A DNA stretch of 64,000 nucleotides from Podocnemis expansa (Eukaryota; Chordata; Testudines; Podocnemididae). Positions 33,965 through 44,919 of this stretch are shown here, piece after piece. Within the stretch, counting starts at the first letter, position 1. The number at the start of each line of letters is the position of its first letter. The notes beneath the pieces were generated by a model. It made no database searches, was not told where the DNA came from, and worked only from the letters and a program-made list of their open reading frames with translations. The position numbers were made by a program, and so were the translations under genes. Location: assembly GCA_007922195.1 (NCBI GenBank), contig ML681998.1:21045395-21109394 (forward strand), given 5' to 3'.

Positions 33965-34930
33965 TATTAACAAATTTTATTTATTGCATGAGCTTTTGTG
34001 GGAGAAAATCATACTTCATCAGGTGCTTTGAACGTGGGGAAACTTAAAGAATGGGTGGAAAATAAACCCAGGGAAGTGTAAGTCATCAGATCAAGTCACA
34101 CTATAACAGCAAATCAAAGCAGTTAAGATTCAAAATGGGAAACATCACATAGAAGAGGGTGAGGTAAAATCACCTGTTGTAATGGGAAAAGAATCTTGCT
34201 TTCACACAATCAAATTTTCATATCAATTCCAATTTTGCAGTTTCTCTTTGTCTTGATGTGTTACCCATTTGCTTGAGCACAGCTATTAACAAATCAATAG
34301 TGATTTAAAAAAATTGAAGTGCTGAGCTGCTGGTTTTCGAATGCTGCGATTTCTGATGTCAGTTTTTTTTGCCAGTATATTCTTTTGCTCAGAGTGTGTC
34401 CTGCTTGTCCAATGTACAAGGTGTGTGTGTGTGTGTGGGGGGGTGGCATTTCTGGCACCTGATGGCTTAAATCACAGTGGTTGATGACCAGGTGAATATG
34501 ATCAAAAATCTCAACACTCAAAAACTAGTTGCTGAGCACTTAAATCTTTCTTAATCACTCTGATAAGTTGTTAATAGCTGTGCTCAAGCAAATGGTAACA
34601 CATCAAGACATCAATCAGACACTGCAGAATTGGAATTGATATGCAAATAGCTTTGTAAAAGCAGGATTAAATTGTGACCATGGATTCTTTTCCCATTACA
34701 ACAGGTGATTTGACTTCATTCCCTCTATATGCTGTTTCCCAGTGTTTGAATCTTAACTGCTTTTGCTGTTAATTTGCTGTTACAGTATGACCTGATCCCA
34801 TGACTTGCACTTCCCTGCATTTATTTTTCTCCCATTCTGTAAATTCCCTCATCTTCAAAGCATCTGACGAAGTGGGATTTTCTCCCACAAAAGTTCATGC
34901 GCTAAATAAATCTGTTTAGTTTTTTAGCAC
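33965..34930 (-). mobile_element. Penelope-like element remnant between long inverted arms
   Basis: Two arms of roughly 340-375 bp, 33968-34308 and 34549-34925, are inverted copies at roughly 85% identity in the stretch I compared (CACCTGTTGTAATGGGAAAA at 34171 against its complement at 34690). The spacer encodes on the minus strand a GIY-YIG endonuclease fragment: LYIGQAGHTLSKRI, Tyr at 34414-34416, followed by a basic stretch. Penelope-like elements encode an RT plus GIY-YIG endonuclease and carry complex terminal repeats. The RT is missing, and a GT run has grown inside the endonuclease frame. Non-functional. Confidence 0.75.
34421..34444 (+). repeat. (GT)n followed by G-run inside the GIY-YIG frame
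   Basis: GTGTGTGTGTGTGTGTGTG followed by seven G, encoding a His-Thr run on the minus strand immediately before the LYIG motif. This is a microsatellite expansion in a dead coding region. Confidence 0.85.
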
Positions 34931-34994
34931 GACAGGACTTCTAACTAAGACAAAATACTTGAGCATCAGGATCCATCATGCCCCTATTCAAAAG

Positions 34995-37345
34995 AGTCAT
35001 AGAATCATAGGGTTGGAATGGACCACATGAGGTCACCTGGTCCAACCCCCTGCTAGAAGCAGGATCACTCCCATGAAATTATCCCAGTGAAGGTTTTGTC
35101 TAACCAAGCCTTAAATGTTTCCCAAAATGGAGAGTCCACCACCTTGCTAGGTAACCCATTTCAATGCTTTACCACCTTCCTAGTGAGAGAGTTTTTCCTA
35201 ATATCCAACTTCGACAGCCCCAGCTGCAACTTGAAATCATTGTTCCTTGTTCTATTACTCCTGAGAACAGCTTAGCTCCCTCTTCTCTAGAGTACCCCTT
35301 CAAGTAGTTGAAGGCTGCTATCAAATTCCCCCTCAGTCTTCTCTCCTGCAGATAAATAACCCTAGTTCCTTCCATCTCTCCTCGTAAGTCATGTGCCCCC
35401 ACCTTCTAACCATTTTTGTTGCCCTCCACTGGACTCTTTCTAATGTGTCTACGTCCCTTCTGTAGTGCAGAGCCCAAAACTGGACACAGCATTCCAGATG
35501 TGGCCTCACCAGTGCTAAATACAGGGGAATAATCATATCCCTTAGTCTGCTGGCTACACTCCTACTCATGCAGCCCAATATGCCCTTGGCTGTTTTGGTA
35601 ACAAGCACATTGTTGATTTACATCCAACTTCCCAGCCACTGTAACCCCCAGGTCCTTTTCTACACTGCTGCCACTTAGCCAGTCGTTCTGCAGAATATAG
35701 CAGTACATGGGATTTTTCCATCTTAAACGCAGGGCTTTGCACTTGTGCTTTTTGAAGCTCATGAGACTTCATTTGGCACAGTGTTCCAATTTTTCTAGGT
35801 CTCCCTGAGTCCTATCCTCACTCTCCAGCATATCTGCCATTCCTCCTACCTTGGTGTCATCCGAGAATTTACTGAGTGTGCAATCTATCCCGTCGTCCAG
35901 ATCATCATCAAATGCGGTTCATCCAGCCCCATAGACTTGTGAATATCCTACCTCTTAAGTAGTATCTAACCTGACCTTCCATCACTGAGGGCTGCTCTCC
36001 TTCTCTCCATTCTGTGTCACCCAGCGTAGTAGCCTGGGCGCTGACCCCGCCTCTGAAGACTGAGGTAAAACAAAACAAAACATTGAATACTACAGCCTTT
36101 TCTGCATTATTTGCCACAAGGATATGTCCCCCATTCAGTAAGGGAACTACACCTTCCCTGATCTTCTTGTTACTGACATACCTGTAGAACCTTTTCTTGT
36201 TATCTTTGGTGTCCCTTGCTAGCTGCAACTGTAATTGCCCTTTGGCCTTTCTGATTTTATCTCTGCAGGCCTGAGCAATATCTTTGTATGCCTCCCTGGT
36301 AATCTGTCCAAGCTTCCACTTCTTGTAAGCTTCCCTTTTTTGTTTCAGCTCGCCATAGAGTTCTCTGCTAAGCCACAGTGTGCACCTTCCATATTTGGTG
36401 TTCTTTCTACGCATCGGAACGGTATCTTCCTGTGCCCTTAGTAGGGTTTCTTAGCAGTACAGCCAGATCTCTTGGATGCATTTCCCCTTCAGATTAGCCT
36501 CCCAAGGGATCCTGCCCATCAGTTCCCTTAGGCAGCCAAAATCTGCTTTTCTGAAGTCCCAGGATCTGTGTTCTGCTTCTTTCCTTTCTTCCTTTGATCA
36601 GGATCCTGAACTCTACCATCTCATGGTCACTGCTACTCAGTTTGCCATTTGTGTCTATATTCCTGATCAATTCTTCTCTATTTGAGAAGCAGCAGGTCCA
36701 TAGTTGGTTCCTCCAGCATTTGTACCAGGAAGCTGTCCTCAGGGCTCTCCAAAAACTTCCTGGATTGTCTGTGTACTGCTGTATTGCCCTCCCAGCAGAT
36801 GTCAGGGAAATTGAAGTCCCCCATGAGAACCAGGGCCCATGATCTGAAAGCTTCTGCCATTCATCCATAGAATGCCTCATCCACTTCCTTCTTCAGGGCT
36901 GGTGGTCTATAGCAGACACTCACCATGGTATCACCCTGGTTGCACTATCCTCTAAACTTAACCCAGAAATTTTCAAGAGGCTTCTTTCCACTTTCATAGT
37001 GAAGTGCCGAGCGGTCATAAAGCTCTTTTACATATGGTGCGGCTACTCTACCTCTTCTTCTCTGCCTGTCCTTCCTGAACAATTTATACCCATCCATGGC
37101 AGAACTCCAGTCATGCAAGCTATCCCACCATGTCTCTGTTATTCCAATTACATCATAGTTCCTTGTCAGTGCCAGTAATACCAATTCTTCCTGCCTGTTT
37201 CCCAGGCTCTTTGCATTTGTGCACAGGGCGCCTAAGATACTGGGCCAACTGCCTTACTTATCCCTGGCAATTCTCTCTCCTATTGCATCTTCCTCCTTGA
37301 ATTTTCTCCCATTGTCTTCCTTTCTTGCTCTCCTCAGGTATTAGG
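34995..37345 (-). mobile_element. CR1 LINE copy D, long, with internal deletion
   Basis: The 3' end is at 34998 (+ strand TCATAGAATCATAGGGTTGG, the complement of the CR1 terminus). On the minus strand, ORF2 reads from high to low coordinates: the endonuclease (DVIGITETWWD near 37150, [12 protein letters not shown] at about 36790-36821, SDHEMVEF near 36610-36631), the linker (YGELKQKREAYKKWKLGQIT, 36300s), then the frame jumps at about 35908-35925 to the FSDDTK palm block (FSDD at 35856-35867), so the RT fingers are deleted. The thumb and 3' UTR follow. Several frameshifts are present. It is the longest CR1 in the window. Confidence 0.88.
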
Positions 37346-39460
37346 GCTTTATTATGACACCTAAGACACTGATTTGATATCCCCCTCCCCGTCAGTGATT
37401 TTGAAAATTAAATTTTGATACAGTATGCCATTGAAAAACTAGATACTGACATTTCCCTAGTAAAATTAAATAGTTCTGGGTACATATGAGACAGAAATGA
37501 AAAAAGCTAACATAGGACCAAAGTCAGACATTTCAAAGGTAGTAGTCTGGGATCTGACAATGACTGTTCTTTGACCTTTGACAACACAGTAGATAAGTAT
37601 ACATACACTGTGACCAGAGGAAAGCCTCTGACACTGGGTAGATTGACTTCCACTAGTTCAGTTTGAGGTAGCTCACTAAGCATAGCATTATAGACATTGT
37701 AGCTCCAACAAAGATTCCAGATGCAGGAGGATGCCTGTCTTGAGAACTTAAATAGTTGCCTGAGATGCATTGTCCAAGCTATTTTTTTTTTAAGCATGTT
37801 AGCTTAAGATAAGCTAGCATGAGTCTGGAGGACTTGCTCCAAGGTGCATAAATGACGTTCCCATACAGGCCCAGATTTTCAAAAGTGTCTCTTGATTCAT
37901 TCATTTCTTGGAAGTCCCATCATGAGGGCTGAAAGTAAAGTCGGAAGGTTGTTTTGGTGGGTATCAAATATAGGGAACCAAAATTAATGGACACTTTTTT
38001 TGAATTTCTATCTTTAACTTCCTTGTCTTAGGACTGGATCTTATTACTTGCTAAATACATCCTGAAAGTTCTGAGCATGCTGCACTGTCATTTACTCCAC
38101 TGTTCAGTGAAAGCACTGAGTGCCTAGAATGTTTCAATATTTATTTTCACACTATAAATAGGAATAATTATTTCCCAGTTGGAGTAATCAATTGCATAAA
38201 ATCATTGGGAATTTTGCTTGGATTTTAGTGGAAGGAGTGTTCAGTTCAATCTTTGTCAGTCATAATAATACTAATAGTTTTTTCAGGTGCTTCAGTATTA
38301 CTATATAATCATTATTCAATGATTATGTACATTAACAGGACAAAATAACCACAATTGTATTTAAATGACTGTCAATTCTCTTCATATAGTAACTTACAGT
38401 ATTAATTTATATACTGAAGTACTTTCAGATCATTATCCCAAAAACAAATTTAGAAATTTTGGAGGATAGTTACTAACACTCTTTTTTCCCTACAATTTGG
38501 TAAAACTAAAAGATATGCCTTGTGGATTTGGAACCACTTTCAAATATGTTGTTGCTTGGAAAATGCTTTTATTTTTTCCAAAATGTATTCAGTAATTTAA
38601 ATATTGAGCTAAATATATCCAGTGTAATTTAAAATTGGAATAATCTTGAGATAATATTTTTTGAGTTAATCCATCCCTGAAAAATGCTAGCTTCATAACT
38701 TTTTGGCTTTGATTACTGCCACATTGTGTATGAATGGTAATACCTTTTAAATATGTGAATCGCTAATGCAGTGCAAATAAGATTTTAATGCCCAATGAGT
38801 GATTATAAAGTACTGAGTAAATATGCGTTAGGCTCTGTTTATACACAGGAAACACATCTATAACAATGTTTTACCATTGTGGATAACCAGTCCAATATAT
38901 TTATTAGTGCTGACCACTTATTTTCAAAAGTACACAGACAGATTATTGGAAATCCTTCATGCTGCCCTATTTCTTGAAGGGGTGGGGGGGAGGCGGATAA
39001 GAAAACCCTAAACTCACATAAGAACAAAATCCTGAACTACCCACCTTTCTCCAGTCACCTTTGCTATGTTCCCCCAGTATTACGATAAATCTAGTTAACA
39101 GAAACAATGAGATTTTATTTTAAGTAAATTTTGTTAGGGGTTTGTTAAAGACAGAAGTGAAAACTTTGTAACATGGGATTATAATTTAGACCTGGAGTAA
39201 TTGATGCAGGATTATTCCTTTTCATGTGATTTATTTTTTAAAGGATAACAGATTCAAAATACAGCAAAGATTATGACAATAAAGCCATAGAAACTGGTTT
39301 TAGTTAAGAGGAAAGAGATGAAAAGGAAATAAGTTGGGGCTGATTCAATACTATGTCACTTCAGTTTACCTCCAGTACAATTGTACTGAAATAAAGGAAG
39401 TCATAGCAGCATACAATTGCCATGATGAGGTTATAAATATTTTAGAAACATTGTACATAT
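37346..39460. other. Unique AT-rich intron sequence
   Basis: No mobile element is recognised apart from a short 'cagattttcaaaagtg' repeat trace at 37868. Reading frames at 37507-37797 and 38839-39027 have no domain. Confidence 0.5.
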
Positions 39461-39461
39461 A

Positions 39462-39592
39462 CCAGCAAGATTTTCAAAAGTGACTAGTGTGTTTGGCTAT
39501 GTAAGTTTCCAGAGTCCAACTTGAAAAACCTTAAAAGAGCCTGACTTTATAAGGAAGTATTGTGCTCAGCACTTTAAGAAAAATCAGTTTCT
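39462..39592. repeat. Old interspersed repeat (GATTTTCAAAAGTGACT type)
   Basis: AGATTTTCAAAAGTGACTAG, then TCCAACTTGAAAAACCTTAA, AGAGCCTGACTTTATAAGGA and GCTCAGCACTTTAAGAAAAA follow the order of an old amniote repeat that appears in fragments at 9847, 25575 and 37868. The left and right ends are weakly palindromic. Class unknown to me. Confidence 0.5.
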
Positions 39593-40679
39593 TTTAGGAT
39601 ATCTCAGATTGAATACTCAAAAACGGAGGCATTTAAAATCACTGATGGTTTTTGTTTTTGTTTTTGTTTTTAAACTTGGCCTGTGTAATAAATATATTCT
39701 GATCTTTTATACAGTGTCTATGTAAAGTGACAACATACTGACCATATCTGCTGTCAGCTTGCTATCAGTATTGCTTTCTTGGTGAGATCTAAATTACATC
39801 ATTGCAGTTACTTCAAATGAATTTTAAATATGTAGGAAAGACAAACTATATTGGTTTTAACTTTTTAAAATAAGTTGTGGGGTTTTTTTTGTTACACTGT
39901 GGTTTGACAAACTACAGTGGTTTGGACTACTAACATCATTGAATTTGACACAAAACCCAATATTGCGTTGCTGATTTCTTCTTATTTTCCCCAATTATTT
40001 ATAGTTTTACTAATACTCAGCCTTTAATGTAGACTATTTTAAGGTGCCTGGTGGGTCTCAACTTTTCCTTTAAGAGGTTCTAAAGTGTTTTCCAGATACA
40101 TGTGAACTACTTCTAGCCGCAAAGAATAACAGCCTTTCTGGTGTGTTGCAGTCTGATAACAGCTGGCATTTAACTTAATTACTATATCCAAAACATTTTA
40201 TCTATCAAATTTTGAGCCTCTTCCAAGGAAAACTTTTTTCTCTCATTTCATCTTGTCACTGCTTATTTTAATAGCTGTAACTCATTTAATTTTCTTTTAT
40301 ATATCTTTGCACAACAATTGGTGAATCACCTGGAATCATGGGACAATACGTAGGGTTGTTGACAGAGAGAGAAATGGGAGAGGAACAGTACGGAATTTAA
40401 AAGGTGGGACACTCGCAAGATATGGGACACTGAAGAAGTCCTATTATGAAGTGCAAAACATTTTCTTGCACGTAAATGGCCTGGCAGAAATAACAAGATA
40501 TAGGAGACGCTAAACTCCTATACTAAATGGTCTACAAATTACACTTCTGGTTGCTATAATAATTTGGTATAGGGATATAATGCATCACAGGAAACTGTTT
40601 TTTCTCCAGTTGGATTTAGCAATTAATTTCTTCTTTTCATAAATAGATCTTAAATCATTCTACAGAAAATGGTAAACAT

Positions 40680-40765
40680 CATAGATCAGATCCAAAGCCC
40701 ATAGAACTCAAGCACTCTCCCTGAGTTTAGTGGGTCTTGGTTCAGGCCTTATTTTCCAGGTAGGG
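40680..40765. repeat. Short palindromic repeat (GATCCAAAGCCCAT type)
   Basis: GATCAGATCCAAAGCCCATA on the left is mirrored by GTGGGTCTTGGTTCAGGCCT on the right around AAGCACTCTCCCTGAG. Similar half copies lie at about 6340, 22315 and 59155. Likely an old non-autonomous foldback family. Confidence 0.5.
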
Positions 40766-41305
40766 AGACTCAGTAATAGAGGTGGAATAACTTTCCAAAA
40801 GATGCCTGGTGAGTTCTTGATAAAGTCGGTTTGGAATAGTCTCCTGACACTTGGATTCATTCTCAGGTCACTTCTAGACAAGAACTTCACTTATAATATA
40901 TTTGAAATCCATCAAATGTAAACCTATTTGAGAAGGGTTTTATGAGGGGGAGGAGCTAACATATGTGATACTATAAAGTTCGTTTTTAAAAAGATACATA
41001 ATCCCTTGGTTTTTTTAAGGTTGAAACTGTTAATAGAGTTGTGACCAAGGAAAAGTTTTGTTTTTAAAGAAATAGCAACATGAATAAATGTATTCACCAT
41101 GCGAGTTAATGGTTTTGCTAATTGTAGCTAGAGGCTCCATCTCAGTTTTAAAAAAGCAGTTTACTGTGTGTTTGGCTTTCTGTTTCTGATGTGAGGAGGA
41201 GAGAATCACCTTAGATATGGACCAAGGCATTCCATACTGTTATCTCCATTTCTCAGCTTCTGAGACCACCATCTTAGAGACAGTTTAAACTGCAATTTTT
41301 ATAAA

Positions 41306-41340
41306 CAAGGAATCCTGTGGCACTTAGACTAACATTCTTC
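41306..41340 (+). mobile_element. Fragment of a Penelope-type terminus
   Basis: AACAAGGAATCCTGTGGCAC followed by TTAGACTAACA is the same end sequence as at 49395-49430 (AACAAGGAGTCCTGTGGCAC). Only about 35 bp is present, a solo end fragment. Confidence 0.65.
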
Positions 41341-42900
41341 TATCAAGACCTTTCTCTAAAGAGCATGGATATGTATTTTAGAAAAGAAAAATCCTGGCCT
41401 AGTTGTTAAAACTGAAAACATTCATTAAGTAGAAGTCATAATTGCAATTACATGGAAAAACTAATTTATCATGAAAATAATTGTATCAGTTTTCCTTTCT
41501 GGAAAAATCGAAGCAGATGACTTTAGCAGCTCTTATTGCTTGATGATATGATGATACTAATTCAAACAGAATGAAGAAATCAGACTTAATTTTCAAGCTC
41601 TGAAATTCTGGAACTACATCAGTGGCAATTCATATATTGTCTGAGTTACAGTTAAGTTATAATTTTGCGTGTGTGTGCATGTTTGTGTATATACATGTAT
41701 AAAGTAAAATAGACATAAATGGATGAAGAGAAAATGATATCTAGGCATTTAACAAGTAAACTGAAGATAACATCACAATTCATAGCAAAATGAATGTAAT
41801 ATAGCAAATATGTCACACTATTTGTAATTCAAAATGCCTTTCTTGCTCTCAGGCTATTTAGACTTCCTTGATATTCAAATCTGAATATACATTAAAAAGA
41901 AATTAAGGAGGTCCACCATGCTGGGCCTCAGGCAAACCTAGTAAGTAGAACTCCTTAGGAATACCACTTTATATAGTTCATTTGCAAAGGTGTTACAGAC
42001 ATGAAATACAGTTCTTTGATGACATCATAACTGTGAAATACAACTATTTTGCCTGCATTCGAATGTTTGATTTATCTATTACATACAGCATATCTGTGTA
42101 TAAATAAAGAATATTAAATACCGTAGCTAACTGCAGTAACTTAACATGGTTACCTAGGCTTGAATTGCACTTGACTTCTCATGAAGCCTGTGGTAGTCAG
42201 TGATAGGCATAGAATAGTGGATGGATAAATCACCAAATTCAGAAATTGCTTAGGATTTTCATTGGTTTAATTGAGAGCAGGATTTTGATTGAATATCTGG
42301 ATTTTTAACTAATGTAGCTATTTTTAAATGTACATAATCTCAATTAACTCAAAGATCTCAAAGCACTTGGAAAACATTCATGGGTGAAATTCTGGTTTTA
42401 CTAATGTCAGGGGTTTTGACTTTAGTGGAGCCAAGATTTTATATTAATGGGTGGGTCGGTCTGTGTGTGTAGTCTCGATTAATTATGTAATATAATATAC
42501 ACACACACCACATCACTGAAGTAACTTAGTAGGGGAAAAGAGGAATTTGGCCTGAGTCTGTAAAGTGTACGCTCAGCAGCTAGGACCTTGTTTGATAACA
42601 AGGGAATTTTCAAAGGTACAAAGAGGCTGTTAGCTGCCTAGTTCCTTTTAATAATCATTAATAGGAGATGGACATCTAATATTGCTGTGTTCCTCTGAAA
42701 ATTTCCTAAATTGTCATTCAAAATTGTCAAGGAAATCAGTTTTTACTACAAAAGGATAAAGGGTAGAGTCATTCTGTTGTATATTAACATGTGAACCCAT
42801 ATTTCCAAGTTGGCCCAGCACTTCCTGCTTTGAAGCTTGGTTCACTGCATATGTTCTTCAGTTAGAAAGCATAATACCATTTTTTAATTAAATAATGGTC
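41341..42900. other. Unique AT-rich intron sequence
   Basis: A short CA-type run occurs at about 42498-42510 and GTGTGTGCATGTTTGTGTAT near 41670. No coding exon or mobile element is recognised. Confidence 0.5.
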
Positions 42901-42902
42901 TT

Positions 42903-43025
42903 ATTTTTTTAGGCTCCAATCCTAAAAGCATAGGCATGTGTAATTTTACTCAAGTGAGTATAATCCTATCATGGTGCATAAAGTTATGTACAGGTGTAAG
43001 TGTGTGTAGGATTGGGGGCCTAGGT
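42903..43025. repeat. Palindromic repeat, related to the one at 11.7 kb
   Basis: GGCTCCAATCCTAAAAGCAT on the left and GTGTAGGATTGGGGGCCTAG on the right are inverted, with 'aagcataggcatgtg' and 'acaggtgtaagtgtg' inner arms and a centre near CCTATCATGGTGCAT. The whole unit of about 120 bp could fold on itself. Confidence 0.6.
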
Positions 43026-43239
43026 CAAACTATTCTGGACAAGGGCTGTCTTTATCCTTGTGTATTCTTCTGCATTGAATAAGTTGTCAAACTATTAGGT
43101 TCTGAATTCTAAAGTCTGCTAAAGCCCCTTTCTTCAGTTCTGGCAAAGTACAGGTTCCTGAAAGTGAATATAAATCATTTTAATGAATAAGGCTTTCAGA
43201 TAGTGTTGTGACTACTTGAGCTTCCTTTTTGCTTTTTTC

Positions 43240-43325
43240 TTTTTCAGAAGGGACCAATATGATATCATCTAGTCTGACCTCCTGCACAATGCAGGCCACA
43301 AAACCTCACTTGTATTGTCATTAGA
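43240..43325 (-). mobile_element. CR1 3' end fragment
   Basis: GAAGGGACCAATATGATATC, then CTAGTCTGACCTCCTGCACA and GCAGGCCACAAAACCTCACT are the complement of the CR1 3' UTR common in turtles ('gatcatctagtctgacctcctgcacaa...'). Only about 85 bp is left. Confidence 0.7.
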
Positions 43326-44138
43326 AACTTAATTGTTGCATAGATTTACTTGGCTTTCTGTATTTTATTATCAATAAATGTTGTTGCAGTATTTTATTGT
43401 TAATTTTGTTTTATTGATATTCAGACTTTGTCTTCTTTCTTGTGCCTTTTTTAAAAACAAGGATTCTGCTTCCAAACTAGGCAGTATTCGAAGGAGAAGT
43501 TTAAACTTGTAGATTGTTTTTAAGGATTAAATCTAATTTTACAAGACCTATGACTAGTTCATGGTTAATGGTGGGATTGTCACATCAGAAATAAGTTACT
43601 ACTGTATTGATGAAATGAACATAATCTAGTTCTTTTAGAATCTGCAGTCATTTTAGTTTTCTTGGGTTAAAGAAAACCATTTGTATTTCATGGTGGAGAT
43701 CATAGCTCAGAAATATGTACCATGTGATGGTATATAATACCCATGAGGTAGACCTTATTTCATTGGCTGGTGGTAAGATTTCTCCTATAACTGTTATTTA
43801 TGTATGTGAATATCAATATAGATATAATGAATTGTGACTGCTTTGGAGGGAGAGAGTGATAAAATATTGTCCAAAGGATAGAAAACAATTAGGATATATT
43901 GTGTCCGAAACCTTCCTGAGAGCAAATGTACTTGTCAAGAAAATAGTTAATATTTGTTTTATTATCTTTACTATTTTTTTCAAGAAAAGTGCCATAAATC
44001 TGACTCGAATACTCTTTGAAAGAGGACATGTGTGACACCACAGTGGCTCTTTAGTTTTTATTAAAGTAAAAGTATATCTGATAATGTGCAGCAGTCCGCT
44101 GCCTCTTTTTGTTTTAATTATGGGACAATTTTCTAGAC

Positions 44139-44908
44139 CAGCGGTTCTGAAACTGTGTCTGGGCACAAAGGTGTGTTACAAGAGCCAGGAAGTGTGTTAC
44201 AGAAAATTGGCTGCTTGGCTTGGAGCCAACTTGGGGCTCCTGTACCTGCCATTCTCTGCTGCCCTCAGTGGCCCACTCTTGCTGCACAACACAGGCAGCA
44301 GCCAGGGCCAGTTGAGTAAAAGGGCCTATGGGGCTGCAGTCTAGAGCCCCAGGCTAATGGGAGAGGCCACTGCTTGCCCCACAAAGATGAACCTAGCCTT
44401 GCCAGTCCAGAGCACCAGGCCAGCACTCATGCTGGATGGACTCTGCAGCCCACCAAGGTCCCACAGCACTGCTGCCTCCAGAGCACCTTGGCCTCTCAAG
44501 TGCACCCAGCCTGGGTGCTCAGGCCCCATCACTGGCTCCTCTCGTCCTTCTCCTGAGCTGGCCAGTCTCTGGTGCACCACAGCCTCCAGAGCAGTCCCAG
44601 ACTGAGAGCTGCTTTCAGCTTACCTTGCTGTGCTCTCAGGCTGGCTGATGACCCATGACCAGCCAGCCCAGAAACAGGGCAAGGTGAGCTGGTGGTGCTT
44701 GGGCTGGGAGTGCTTCAGAGGCTGGAGCATGGCAAGGCAACCCAGTGGCCACAGTGGCACTCGGATTGCGAGCACTCTGGAAAGACTGCCTCAGCCTCCA
44801 GGATACTACAGGCTTGGGAGCACTCCCAGCCCAAGTGCCACCACCACCAGGCTGTAGTGTGTCACTACGTTCAGAATGTCACAATGCAAAAAAGGTTGAG
44901 AACTGCTG
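44139..44908. mobile_element. Non-autonomous hAT transposon, about 770 bp
   Basis: The left terminus CAGCGGTTCTGAAACTGTG and right terminus CAAAAAAGGTTGAGAACTGCTG's inner part are inverted (CAGCGGTTCT against CAGCAGTTCT, 9 of 10). Flanking 8-mers TTCTAGAC (44131-44138) and TTCTACCT (44909-44916) agree at 6 of 8, fitting a decayed hAT target duplication. The interior is GC-rich, with a 'gccagcccag' bias and several long but domain-free frames on both strands; there is no transposase. Confidence 0.75.
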
Positions 44909-44919
44909 TTCTACCTAGT

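Noticed and set aside
44139..44908. GC-rich block as a CpG-island promoter
   Set aside because: CpG is scarce, and the block is bounded by hAT termini with 8-bp flanks.
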